DNA of 64,000 nucleotides from Acidobacteriota bacterium (GTDB lineage: Bacteria; Acidobacteriota; Terriglobia; Bryobacterales; Bryobacteraceae): contig QHXW01000099.1 of the NCBI GenBank assembly GCA_003223115.1, positions 1 to 64,000 on the forward strand, read 5' to 3'. Each line of letters opens with the position of its first letter. Positions within the stretch are counted from its first letter, which is position 1. This document shows, one piece after another, positions 29,495 through 39,222 of this stretch. The position numbers and the translations under genes are program-made. The notes beneath the pieces were generated by a model. The model saw only the letters and a list, made by a program, of their open reading frames with translations. It was not told the DNA's origin and made no database searches.

Positions 29495-31047
29495 ATGGCA
29501 CAGAGAGCACTGGCCGCCGCGATCCTGGCGGCATTGCTGATTCCCGCGGCTCATCTGGCATGGCTATATAGCACGTGATATGCCGCATCTGGGCCATCTC
29601 CATGACGATAGCATTTACTGGGCGGCGGCCAAATCTCTGGCCCAAGGCCATGGTTATCGGATCTTGAGCTTGCCGCAACAGCCCTTCGAGACCAAGTATC
29701 CTCCGCTTTTCGCCTTAGCTCTTTCACTTATCTGGAAGCTTGATCCACGGTTCCCGGAAAATCTTCAGCTCGCAACCGTGTTCGCCTGGGTGTGGCTGCC
29801 CATTTTCCTGGCGCTGGCCTGGCGATGGTTTAGCCGCGCCGGTTTCGAAATTCGGGGCCGTATCGCTTTGCGCAGTGCTGGCATTAAGCCCTTGGGTAGT
29901 CTTTCTGAGTACTACTTTGATGAGCGAGCTGATGTTTTCGTCGTTGCTGCTGGCTGCGCTGTTCTCGACCGAGCGGGCCGGTGGCGATAACGATACTCGG
30001 TGGGCATGCGCGGCCGGCATTCTCGCGGTGCTCGCGTATCTCACGAAAGCCGCTGCCCTGCCGTTGATCGTGACCGCCCCGTTGTGGCTGGTCCTGCGGC
30101 GGCGGCATCATTCGTTGTGATCATGCTGCCGGCGGTGGCGTGGTGGACCGGGTGGTCACACGGCCACATGACTCATTCGCAGGACGTCGTATCGCTCTAC
30201 TACACAAACTACCTCGGTTACCAGATCTATAACGTGGGCTGGCGCGACCTGCCGCTGGTGTTCTGGAAAAACCTCGACGGAGTGTTCACAGGGATCGCGG
30301 GACTCATGATCTTCGATCTGGGAAAAACAGCCTGGGGGATCTTTCTTTCGCGGTTTCTTGCGATCGCGGCGATTGCCGGCACGGTACGCTTGGCCAAACA
30401 ACGGGGCGTTACGCCCTACCACGAGTTCGCCGCCGCGTACGTCGCAATTTAATTTTGTTGGTGTGGCACTATCCGCCGAATGAGCGCTTCTTGCTCCCCG
30501 TATTCCCACTGGTGCTGGCCGGGCTCGGGTGCGAACTCGCTCGCTTGGGGCCGCTGGGGTTGGCAAACCGAGTGGCGGGAGTGGCGATGGCCGGGGGCCT
30601 CGCGGCCTTGGCTTGTTTTGGACTGGCAATGAACGGTGCAGCGAATTTTTTGGGTTTGCCAGGAATCATCGAGCGCACCGCACGCTCCTCAAGACTGATC
30701 GCATGGCGTTTGACTGGATCGCGCATTACATCCCTGCAGGGAACTTCTACGCCTAGGACGACCCCGTGTACACCGGCCGGATGGCCTGCAGCATACCGGT
30801 GGCGCCAATGCCTTTCTATCGCGAAGACCGCGAGGCGATTCTGCGGCCTTTCCGCTCGATGGCTCCGTTCGCGCGAGACCAGCGCCTGGGGTACCTGTTC
30901 CTCACCGCCGGAGATTTCCACCGGGACCTGCCGCAAGGCGAGCGCGCCGAAGTACGCCGCATTCTGGCGCAGGAACCTTCGTTTGAATTGCTGTACAGGT
31001 GGGAACTGGCGTCAATTTATCGGGTCTTAGTCGGAGTCAAACAATAA
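29495..31047 (+). pseudogene. Membrane glycosyltransferase (ArnT/PMT-like), multiply frameshifted
   Basis: Plus-strand pieces in order are MAQRALAAAILAALLIPAAH (29495), DDSIYWAAAKSLAQGHGYRI with KYPPLFALALSLIWKLDP, LALSPWVVFLSTTLMSELMF, YLTKAAALPLIVTAPLWLVL, LPAVAWWTGWSHGHM, HYPPNERFLLPVFPLVLAGL and a soluble end, ELLYRWELASIYRVLVGVKQ (31047). The early DDxxYWxxAKSLAxGHGY pattern with many helices fits the GT-C family using lipid-linked sugars. At least five frameshifts and one stop break it. Confidence 0.75.
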
Positions 31048-31079
31048 GCTGGACAATTGTTTGAGGCGAGCGTATTTTA

Positions 31080-31340
31080 GGGTGGATGATCAGGTCCACG
31101 CAAGGGCGGTCTCGATTCGGGGACTGAAAGACGATGGCTGAAGGTGTTTCGCACCTTGAATGAGTTTCAGGCGAGGCTGTTCGCCGCAGTTAAGGCGTTG
31201 GATTTGGGGCGGGGCGGCATTAGTCGCTTGGCAGCGTTGACGGGGCTCACGACGATTACCAAAGCAGTCGAGGAGTTGGGAAGCGGCGCCAAGCTGGTGA
31301 ACCCCGGCGAAGGCCGGGTGAGGCGAGATACAGCTCCGAC
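31080..31340 (+). mobile_element. ISAzo13-like transposase N-terminal remnant
   Basis: LNEFQARLFAAVKALDLGRG, GISRLAALTGL and TKAVEELGSGAKLVNPGEGR match the N-terminal DNA-binding part of ISAzo13-type transposases. A residue or two is lost in the helix-turn-helix (the family has a longer GLSRTTI), and after GRVRR the frame leaves the family. No catalytic domain remains, so it is an IS scar. The rest of the gap to 31529 shows nothing recognisable. Confidence 0.6.
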
Positions 31341-31529
31341 GCCACAAAGTTCATCCAGCATGGAACTACACAATCTCACCTCGCCAACGCGCGTGATCCC
31401 TGCAGCGATTCATCCATATTATTTCTTAACTTCCCCTTAGAGCGGTGAATCCGTACGCGCGGGCGCTGTGGGAGCCGCCGGCGGTTCCATGGCGAAATAG
31501 CTGCCGAACTTCGCGCTGCTGGGTTTAGC

Positions 31530-32528
31530 TTACGTTCTCGGTCTATAACCCGGGCGGGAGCGTACGCGGTACTTCTTGCCTACATCGGACACGATCTCGA
31601 CCGAAATCTTCCGAAATCCCTCATTCGGATTGTTCGCCGGGTAGTAGGTGACAGTGTAGCTGTTGCCCAGATCCTCACGAATCGATTCGAACGCCTCCAC
31701 CTGCTTTTGCCAGGTCTTGGCCCAATAGGCTTTGCCGCCGGTGCGCGTGGTGATGCGGCGAAAGACGCTGCTCGAGATCGGGTCCTTGTTGACCTCGTTG
31801 GTCGAGATCACGTAAATGGGAATGCCTTCGTCTTCGGCCACTGCGCGCACGTCGTCCGGCGCCACCATGCTGGCGTTGTCGGGGCCATTCGAGAACACAA
31901 TGACCACTTTGCGTCCCGGCACCTTGGCGGCATCCCGCAGCGTCAGCAGCAGCGCGTTATAGAGAGCCGTATCGTCGCCCGCAACTACTTTGCGCAGGCC
32001 CACGATGGCCTCACCACGGTCGCGTGAGAGCTGCGCGGCGCGAGAAAGATTCCGGCTGAAAGAATACATGGCCACAGAATCGGCGCGGTCGAGTCCGCGC
32101 ACAAAATCAGCAATGGCATCCTCCGCGTAAACGAACCCGCGATACATGAAATTACTGGTATCGAACAGAACAAAGACGTTGGTGCCGACAAACGCGTCCG
32201 ACCGTGGATCGATTCCCGGTTTGGAGTCCCCCGCCGACCCGATGAGCGGCCGCACGGTGCCGTCGTCATTCACTTGAACGGCAGGTTTATTTCCATCGGC
32301 AAAAGTGGAAATCTTCTCCACAATCCCGTCTTCCAGGATGCGAAAGTCGCCGGGTTTCAGGCCGTTGACGTAACGGCCCTTGCTGTCGGTGACAGTAAAG
32401 GTCAGCACCACCAGGTCAACCTTGGTACGAAAAACGGGTGTCTTCGTTTCCTGCGCCCAAACCAAGAGAGCGCAAGAGACAAGTAAAACGGCGATAAAAA
32501 CAATCAGCGATCTGGATCGAAACCTCAC
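31530..32528 (-). CDS. VWFA-related acidobacterial protein, exported
   Basis: A 332-residue protein with a signal peptide (1-25, VFIAVLLVSCALLVWAQ), a short N-terminal beta region (FRTKVDLVVLTFTVTDSKGRYV, GLKPGDFRILEDG) and a von Willebrand A-like domain (about 116-310). The metal-binding DxSxS is degenerate, reading DTSNF at 123-127. This architecture is the VWFA-related family largely restricted to acidobacteria; its function is unknown. It starts 18 bases after the end of the giant exported protein gene and is probably cotranscribed with it. Confidence 0.9.
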   Translation of the reverse strand: MRFRSRSLIVFIAVLLVSCALLVWAQETKTPVFRTKVDLVVLTFTVTDSKGRYVNGLKPGDFRILEDGIVEKISTFADGNKPAVQVNDDGTVRPLIGSAGDSKPGIDPRSDAFVGTNVFVLFDTSNFMYRGFVYAEDAIADFVRGLDRADSVAMYSFSRNLSRAAQLSRDRGEAIVGLRKVVAGDDTALYNALLLTLRDAAKVPGRKVVIVFSNGPDNASMVAPDDVRAVAEDEGIPIYVISTNEVNKDPISSSVFRRITTRTGGKAYWAKTWQKQVEAFESIREDLGNSYTVTYYPANNPNEGFRKISVEIVSDVGKKYRVRSRPGYRPRT

Positions 32529-32546
32529 GGCTGACTCTCCTGAAGA

Positions 32547-35500
32547 TTACCGCAAAGATGCTTTCTGTTCACCTGAAGTCTGCGTCCGCGCCCTGGCGCG
32601 CACATCGTCTCCAACGATTCGCAACGATCGTAGAAGGGCGGGCCAGTCTTCCAAGTGCGATGCGAAAATACGTTCCACTACTTTCTGGGTCCACTCGGGA
32701 ATCAACACGTTGAGCATTGCCGGCGAAGCATGTAGCTCGTCGGCCAGACCGACCCAATACAGTGTATTCGATTCCCAGCTTTCCGCCAGAATGCGGCTGG
32801 AATAGCCCATCAACGTGGGAAATGTTCGCAGCCCGAGCAACTCTGGACGATACGAATTGGTCAGAGTCGGCTTGGGAGTGCCGAACGCGCTGGAAATGGC
32901 CTGGGTGCTCACGTCGGTGGCATGCGCCCGGCGCAAGCTCTGGATATCGGAGAGCAGCGGTCCGCCGGCGCGCTCGTCATGCCGCGACATTTCAGATGCC
33001 AGCGCGAATAGTTCGTGAGGCGTCACACGGTCGAGAGCGGTCTTCACCTCCCCGTCCGCCAGCAAGCGATCGATCTGCCTTACACGCGACGGCACAGCAT
33101 GCAGAGACAATAGCTCCAACACCCGGACGCGCAACGCGGGATCCACAGCCGATTCCGCCAGCAGGATCTTACCGTAGCGCAGATTGACTCCCACCCAGTG
33201 GACTTGGGCCGGTGTCACATTCCACCAGCGTGGAATCTTCGCGCTCAGGATTAACTGCGGCACCAGATCGGCCCAAATCAGAGCTTGTGTCTGGCTCGGC
33301 ACCAGAAAGTTCTGCTCCGCTTCGGCCAACGCATAAGGCAGGCCGGCCAGCGAGCCCACCAGACGTCCGCCGCCATTCGATGGCCAACCAGTCCCGAACA
33401 CCTCGGCCGATCGCCACGTGTGATTGGCGCCTTGGACGCCAATGAAATCATGCGCCCTGACAAATAGCGGGTTCGTGAACAGCACTTGCGCCCCTGGCGG
33501 CGCGTAGTGGATATAGTTGTACGACACCAGCGTATCGCGCAGGAATGGCGCCAACGCGCCCCGCAACTCCTTCAGCTTCTCGGCATCCGACGAAATTCGT
33601 TCAATGGACGCTCGCAGATTCAGCTTGCGCTCGGCATCCACGTGCTTCTCGGTCCAGTACCCGAACGCAAATGCATTCTTCTCGACCGATGTCAGCGAAG
33701 CCTTAGGAAGCTGGATTTCAGAAACACGCGCAGCCAAGCGGCTTACCAGCGCCGTATCGAGCTTGCCGCCCTTGGAAAGGCTTTGCAGATGATCATCCAG
33801 TTGGAACAGCGCGTCGATGGAGATGATCCTCTGCGCTTCAAGAATATGGCTCATCTCCTGAACCACCTGGGCATGCGCATCGGTGTCTGAGGCGTTTGCG
33901 GATCCAGCCAGAAGATCGAGCAGCCGCTGCTGCGGAGTGGCGCTGTCCGGCGACCCTGTGGCCTTCAGTAACAGCCGCACGCCGTTTCGGCCGGCATCGA
34001 ATAGTTCGGGGTCATGCCGGATCTGCGCGAATGGCGCAATGATTCCGGCTAGCGTGGCGTCGGCTGCGCCGTCCGGGATGCTGCCCTGGCGGCTGAAGAT
34101 CTGCCACAATCCGACCAGCGCCTGGAGCGTGCCCGCCGTCTCCGCCCTCAGAAGCGGATCCTTGATCTTGCTGGAACTCTCGGCTATGTCGAGAAAGCTA
34201 ATGATGGTGCTGTCGCTCAGCGACGGCGAATCATTGAAAACGGCGTACTGATTGCCGTAAACGTGGTAATCGTGCGCCAGGCGCTCCACCGTGTCGGGTT
34301 CGAGCGGCTTGGTTCTGTGACGGTCCAGATCACTCAAGGCCATGAAAATCTTAAGTGGCTCATTTTCGACGGCTTTGCGGCAGAGGCCGAATAATGCCTC
34401 GATGACATCGTCAGGTTCCTTCCACCCGGAGGCCGCCTTGGTCAATTTTCCATCGTACTTTCCGTGCGGATGAGTGATGAACAGATTTCTCCAGACTTCC
34501 AGGTTGCCGGGAATGATGGGGTATCCGTTGGCATCAACTCGCAGGCGGGTGGTGAGCAACATCATGTCCGCGTTCGAGCGAAACACGGGACGGGCAGGAC
34601 CCGGGCTGGTGACGCGTCCGCGGATGGCCATGTAGAAACGCTTCATTCGAACCGGGTCAGTCAGATACGCTTTCACCGGCCCGTTAATGCGTAAAAGCGC
34701 ATCGAAGAAACTGGCCAGCCAACCATCATCCTTGGCAATCAATTTGTCGAAAAATGCGGCGCCCTGGTCCGGCGGAGCACCGGTCAACTCCGTCCACATG
34801 GCCTCGGTTCGCGCCCCGCCCGGCGCCACAGCCTTCCCGTTCCGGATCTCGAACATGCCGCCGAAGAAATCAAGCACGTGAGCGTAGGCCTTAAGCCGCT
34901 GCACGGCGATGGCCTTGCGCAACTCATCCGCCGTTTGCCGGTCGAGCTTGGACATCCCCAGATACAGGCGGCACAAGGAGGGATCGCCCAGGAAGCTGTC
35001 CAGGAAATCCCCGGTTTCCTTTTCCTTCGCCGAAAGCCAGTAGTCGGCGCCGTACAGAATCGGCACCGCCGCGGGATGGTAATCGTAAACGAAGGGGCGA
35101 TTGGTGCGCAACGCCTGTTCCAGTTCGGCCAGCGGAAAGCCTGAGTCCGTGGTCAGGAATGCGCGCGTGGCGTTCACCGTTTCGAGAACAACCTCACTGC
35201 CGCAGCCGCCGCGCATGCGATAACCGATGATGCGCAACAGCTCGCCGGCGTTGGCCGAGTCACACGTCTCAATGCGGATTATTTTTTCGGTCCCGGCCAG
35301 TTTTTCGAGTTCCCGCGCCTGAGACAGATAGCGGTGAACCAGCTTCAGGAACTCGGTCTGTTCCAGAGCCTCATTGCTGTGCGACGCCTGGTAACCGTTG
35401 GTCACCACATTGCGGGCGAGTGCCGGCAGAATGTCATCCGGATTGGTGTCGCTCGAGATCGCGGCCATGCGGCCAAAGGAGCGCATCGGTCCGGGAATTT

Positions 35501-35933
35501 GAATAAACTGCTGAGCTTCAGATGTTTTTTCGGCGGTCTTCCAGCCCGAAAATTCGGCCCAATCTTTTCCTCCAGCGGCGCGATAGGCGTCCAGGTGTTT
35601 CAGCGCGGCGTCGCGATCACCGGCTTCCAGGTCGAGCACCACCAGTTGGCGTGCTACGCGAACAATTTGGTCGCGATCGCCCGATTTTTCGACCGCCTCC
35701 AGCAGCCTGGCGTTTGTGCGCCGGCAATCCGGATCTCCGTAGCGGTTGAGAAAACTCGCGTACTCAGTAAGCGCGTCTATATCCCCGGGCGCGCTCTGGA
35801 CCCCTGCGGCTAAAGCAACGCGCGCGCCTTGTACATCACCAGACAATTCCAGGCGATGTGCGCGATCCACAACATCGCTCGCGTTCAGGACTGTAATGAG
35901 TGAAAAGAGCAGGACTACTGACAATGCCTTCAT
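32547..35933 (-). CDS. Large exported protein of unknown function (1128 residues)
   Basis: The ATG at 35933 has GGAGA eight bases upstream and begins a clean signal peptide (MKALSVVLLFSLITVLNA); an ATG at 35963 is also in frame. Residues about 20-140 look TPR-like (AHRLELSGDVQGARVALAAG, LEAGDRDAALKHLDAYRAAG). The remaining 1000 residues are mostly helical with no motif I recognise; there are no membrane segments after the signal and few cysteines. The frame is fully open over 3.4 kb in a region rich in pseudogenes, so it is under selection. It lies upstream of the VWFA-related gene on the same strand, which suggests a shared envelope role. Confidence 0.85.
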   Translation of the reverse strand: MKALSVVLLFSLITVLNASDVVDRAHRLELSGDVQGARVALAAGVQSAPGDIDALTEYASFLNRYGDPDCRRTNARLLEAVEKSGDRDQIVRVARQLVVLDLEAGDRDAALKHLDAYRAAGGKDWAEFSGWKTAEKTSEAQQFIQIPGPMRSFGRMAAISSDTNPDDILPALARNVVTNGYQASHSNEALEQTEFLKLVHRYLSQARELEKLAGTEKIIRIETCDSANAGELLRIIGYRMRGGCGSEVVLETVNATRAFLTTDSGFPLAELEQALRTNRPFVYDYHPAAVPILYGADYWLSAKEKETGDFLDSFLGDPSLCRLYLGMSKLDRQTADELRKAIAVQRLKAYAHVLDFFGGMFEIRNGKAVAPGGARTEAMWTELTGAPPDQGAAFFDKLIAKDDGWLASFFDALLRINGPVKAYLTDPVRMKRFYMAIRGRVTSPGPARPVFRSNADMMLLTTRLRVDANGYPIIPGNLEVWRNLFITHPHGKYDGKLTKAASGWKEPDDVIEALFGLCRKAVENEPLKIFMALSDLDRHRTKPLEPDTVERLAHDYHVYGNQYAVFNDSPSLSDSTIISFLDIAESSSKIKDPLLRAETAGTLQALVGLWQIFSRQGSIPDGAADATLAGIIAPFAQIRHDPELFDAGRNGVRLLLKATGSPDSATPQQRLLDLLAGSANASDTDAHAQVVQEMSHILEAQRIISIDALFQLDDHLQSLSKGGKLDTALVSRLAARVSEIQLPKASLTSVEKNAFAFGYWTEKHVDAERKLNLRASIERISSDAEKLKELRGALAPFLRDTLVSYNYIHYAPPGAQVLFTNPLFVRAHDFIGVQGANHTWRSAEVFGTGWPSNGGGRLVGSLAGLPYALAEAEQNFLVPSQTQALIWADLVPQLILSAKIPRWWNVTPAQVHWVGVNLRYGKILLAESAVDPALRVRVLELLSLHAVPSRVRQIDRLLADGEVKTALDRVTPHELFALASEMSRHDERAGGPLLSDIQSLRRAHATDVSTQAISSAFGTPKPTLTNSYRPELLGLRTFPTLMGYSSRILAESWESNTLYWVGLADELHASPAMLNVLIPEWTQKVVERIFASHLEDWPALLRSLRIVGDDVRARARTQTSGEQKASLR

Positions 35934-37143
35934 TAGGGGTTCTCCTGCGTATTGGTAACCCAATCTATCATGACTACCACCAGCTTGGGGATTCTACGCA
36001 ACTGGAGACGAAAACACAACCAAGGGGATGTAAATTCAAGCAAACAGGCGCGGTGGCCTAAAGTTAGCTTTCCCCAGCCCATGCAGTTGAAAGGCCAATG
36101 CTTATTCTTCGCGCAAGGCCGATGAAGGCTCAATGGACATCGCACGCCGCGCCGGAAGCCAGCACGCAGCAAGCGCAATCAAAGTAATCAGCAAAATCCC
36201 GAGCGCAAAGGTGGCGGGGTCCTTGGGACTGACCCCATAGAGAACTGGAGAAAATAATTCCCCAACCCCCAGTGCGCACACGGCTCCCAAAGCGGCGCCG
36301 GCCCCGAGCAACACGATGGTGCGGCGGACCACCAGTTTCATGATGTGGCTTCTGGGTGCTCCAATGGCGACACGAATGCCGATTTCCCTTTTGCGTCTCG
36401 CGACCGCGTAGGCAATCACGCCGTACACTCCCGTGGCAGCCAGTACCATGGCGAGTCCGCCAAAAGCTCCCAGCATCGATGCTGCGATGCGCGCCGGCAT
36501 CAGCGGAAGCCGCAAATGGTCATCCAGACTGCCGGCCTGGAAAAACGGCATTCCGGGGTCCATCTCATGAACCACCTGCTCGATCATCCGGACCACACGC
36601 TCGGCCGGCAACACCGAACGCGCCACCACTGTGGTGGTTGAGTTATAAGCCTGCACGGCGGGCCAAAACACCACGGGCCTTGGGCCGTCGCTTAACGAAA
36701 CATATTTCCCGCCCTCGACAATTCCGACGATCTCGACCCAGTCTCCATGAGCCCCCTCCCGAAATCGCCTTCCTACAGCCTCCGCGTTTGGAAATATTTG
36801 TGCCGCGAAAGCGCGATTCACAATAGCCACCGGCTTTGAACTCTTATGGTCGCGCTGGTCGAAATCACGGCCACGTTGCAGCCGTGTCCGCATGGTCCCG
36901 AAATAACCGGGGCTGACCATGTAGTAATTGGCGCTCGGCACATCTGATGGCTTGGGAATGGGTTCTCCTTCGGCGTAGACTTGGGTGGTCGATTGATCCA
37001 GTCCCAATGGCAGCGAATTGGCCCAACCGGCGGTTTCGGTGCCGGAAAAATCACGCGGCGTCACTCCCAGGATGGTGTAAGCCAGAACGTTGATCTTGAC
37101 GGTCTTTCCCACCACTCCGAGATCCCGGGCGAAACGGCGCTGC

Positions 37144-37171
37144 CAGGTCGAATAACTCAGGTCGAATAACT
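37144..37171 (-). repeat. 14-bp perfect tandem duplication inside the ADOP pseudogene
   Basis: CAGGTCGAATAACT occurs twice head to tail (37144-37157 and 37158-37171). On the coding strand the sequence for SYST is copied, which shifts the frame by 14 bases and ends translation. It is a fresh slippage-type lesion because the two copies are identical. Confidence 0.9.
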
Positions 37172-37249
37172 GATGACCACCACCGGATACGCGCCGGGTT
37201 TCTCATCTTCAGCAGGCGTGAAGGTTCGCCCCAGAACCGCCTTAATGCC

Positions 37250-37445
37250 CAGTCTGGTCTACTTGAACAGCCGAACCGGGCCGACCCAATCCTATCCCAG
37301 CTACAAGGACTTTCGCGATCGAACCCGGACTCTATCCGGGCTTGTGGGATACAGGATCGCTCCGGTAGCCTGGACCCAGGACGGCAACAACGCACACGCC
37401 TGGGGGTACGAGGCGACCGGGAATTATTTCCAGGTGCTGGCTCCC
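37250..37445 (+). other. Inverted coding segment inside the ADOP pseudogene
   Basis: On the plus strand this stretch reads [20 protein letters not shown], then [20 protein letters not shown] and [13 protein letters not shown]. That is the periplasmic segment expected directly after RPLPVERP and before [11 protein letters not shown] of the minus-strand gene around it. The segment is therefore flipped in place. Its ends lie near 37250 and 37445; I see no long inverted repeats there. The flipped part is otherwise undamaged. Confidence 0.8.
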
Positions 37446-37665
37446 GGGGCCGCTCCACGGGCAGCGGGCGCAGAATCAGCGCATTGATGGCGCTGAACGT
37501 CGTGGTATTGGCCCCGATACCGAGCGCCAGCGTGATGATCGCCGCCGCAAAGCCAGGGCTTTTGCGCAAACGCCGGAATGCGAGCCGAAAATCCTGCAAT
37601 AGGTAAGGTAGTCCATATGCATCCATTCATAACGCAACGTGTTGCCAATGAGTTCGGAGTGAAAT

Positions 37666-38355
37666 CTACTTTTTCAACAGCAGCGGTTCCAGCACCCGCA
37701 TTACGTTTCCGACCACGATACGGCTGCCCTCGGCATTGGGATGTATGCCGTCGCGCTGCATCAGGCCGGCATGGCCCCCCACGCCTTCCAAAAGAAATGG
37801 AATCAGCGGCAGCTTGTATTTCTTGGCCAGATCCTCATAAATCGCCTGGAACGCGCGAATGTACTCCGGGCCGTAATTCGGTGGCAGTGTCATGCCGGCC
37901 AGCACGATCTGGACGCCGGCCTTCTGTAGCACCAGAACCATCTGTTCGAGATTGGCTCGCGAGCTCTCGACCGGCACGCCCCGCAACCCGTCGTTGCCGC
38001 CGAATTCGAGGATTACAATCACCGGTTTCAGCGCCATTACCGTCTGTATACGTTCCAGTCCATCAGTCGTGGTGTCCCCGCTGATCCCCGCATTGACGAC
38101 GCGATACTGGTAGCCGCGGCGGTCAATTTCCTTCTGCAAGTAATCCGGATAACTGTAGCCGGGATCCACTCCAAATCCCGCCGAGAGACTGTCGCCGAAT
38201 GCCCCGATCACCGGCCTGTGGTCGGCCTCCGCGCGAGTTGGAACCGGCTGGGCGACCGCTTGGGGCGCTCTACGCTCATCCACCGTGTTTTTCGGTTGAT
38301 CACGGCCACAGCCCGCGAGCAGGAGCAATATCGAGAGTCCGTAAATCAATTTCAT
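37666..38355 (-). CDS. tesA: SGNH-hydrolase lipoprotein (TesA/arylesterase-like)
   Basis: About 229 residues from the ATG at 38355, which gives a lipoprotein signal with lipobox LAGC (SILLLLAGC). The SGNH blocks are present: GDSLSAGFG (catalytic Ser), VNAGISGDTT (Gly), EFGGNDGLRG (Asn) and DGIHPNAEGS (Asp/His). TesA-type enzymes hydrolyse acyl esters or thioesters in the periplasm. It diverges from an ATPase-permease pair exactly as tesA does from ybbA-ybbP in many bacteria, which supports the assignment. Confidence 0.93.
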   Translation of the reverse strand: MKLIYGLSILLLLAGCGRDQPKNTVDERRAPQAVAQPVPTRAEADHRPVIGAFGDSLSAGFGVDPGYSYPDYLQKEIDRRGYQYRVVNAGISGDTTTDGLERIQTVMALKPVIVILEFGGNDGLRGVPVESSRANLEQMVLVLQKAGVQIVLAGMTLPPNYGPEYIRAFQAIYEDLAKKYKLPLIPFLLEGVGGHAGLMQRDGIHPNAEGSRIVVGNVMRVLEPLLLKK

Positions 38356-38553
38356 CAATCGTGTGCCTTCCCGCTGGCCAGGTTGCCCGACGAACGAGTC
38401 CGCTCCCTGGGCGGTCACGGTTCAGAGGTTCAGTTGTCTGCCACTGTCCTGCCGTCATCGTAGCCCACTATCCTCGTCGGCCGCCGCAGGTGGACACTCT
38501 CCACCCGATGCCATAATAAAAAATTGGACCACGAGGATTCGATTCAGCGCGCC

Positions 38554-39222
38554 ATGATTCAGGTTCGTGGCCTCACCAAGACCATCATCACGCCCACACA
38601 TCGTGTGGACATCTTGAAGGGCATCGACCTTGAAATTCCGCGCGCTCAGTTCGCGGCCATCATGGGCCCGTCAGGCAGCGGCAAGAGCACGCTTCTCGGT
38701 CTGTTGGCCGGCCTCGACAGTCCCACCTCGGGCCGCATCGTGCTGGACGGCGAGGATATCACCGGCCTCGAGGAAGACGAAATGGCTCTCATACGCGGCC
38801 GCAAAATCGGCTTTGTTTTCCAGTCCTATCACTTGATTCCTACGCTGACGGCCGAGGAAAACGTGCTGCTACCTCTCGAACTTTCCGGAAACTCGGGCGC
38901 TGCCGCCGGACGCGCACGAGAGTTGCTGGAGAGCGTGGGCCTGGCTGACCGTGGAGATCATTATCCGGTGCAGCTTTCTGGTGGTGAGCAACAACGCGTG
39001 GCGCTGGCGCGGGCATTCGCGGTCAAGCCGCCCATACTGCTGGCCGACGAGCCCACGGGAAATCTCGACAGCGCCAATGGTCAACACATTCTGGAACTGC
39101 TCATTACTTTGAACCGTCGCGAGCAGACTACTCTTGTGCTGGTGACCCACGATCCGCAACTTTCGGAGCAGGCCGACCGTCGCATCACTTTGCACGACGG
39201 CTTGATTGTGAGCGATGAATAA
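38554..39222 (+). CDS. ABC transporter ATP-binding protein (YbbA/LolD-like)
   Basis: About 222 residues. Walker [11 protein letters not shown]-loop [18 protein letters not shown], signature [15 protein letters not shown], Walker [10 protein letters not shown] and H-loop VTHD are all present. I prefer the ATG at 38554 ([10 protein letters not shown]); a TTG at 38524 is in frame. It belongs to the MacB/LolD class that powers FtsX-type permeases. Its stop overlaps the permease start by eight bases, so the two are coupled. Confidence 0.95.
   Translation: MIQVRGLTKTIITPTHRVDILKGIDLEIPRAQFAAIMGPSGSGKSTLLGLLAGLDSPTSGRIVLDGEDITGLEEDEMALIRGRKIGFVFQSYHLIPTLTAEENVLLPLELSGNSGAAAGRARELLESVGLADRGDHYPVQLSGGEQQRVALARAFAVKPPILLADEPTGNLDSANGQHILELLITLNRREQTTLVLVTHDPQLSEQADRRITLHDGLIVSDE

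Larger units (their letters stand above)
36102..37626 (-). pseudogene. ADOP-type ABC permease broken by an inversion and a tandem duplication
   Basis: The N-terminus ([48 protein letters not shown]) runs from 37626 to about 37445. The next segment is inverted (see 37250-37445). Reading resumes at about 37249 with [20 protein letters not shown], breaks at a 14-bp duplication, and continues from 37115 ([20 protein letters not shown]) to the C-terminal FtsX domain (GVIAYAVARRKREIGIRVAI, ending ARRAMSIEPSSALREE). A cumulative deletion has also shortened it. ADOP permeases work with an ATPase, and none is adjacent. Confidence 0.85.
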
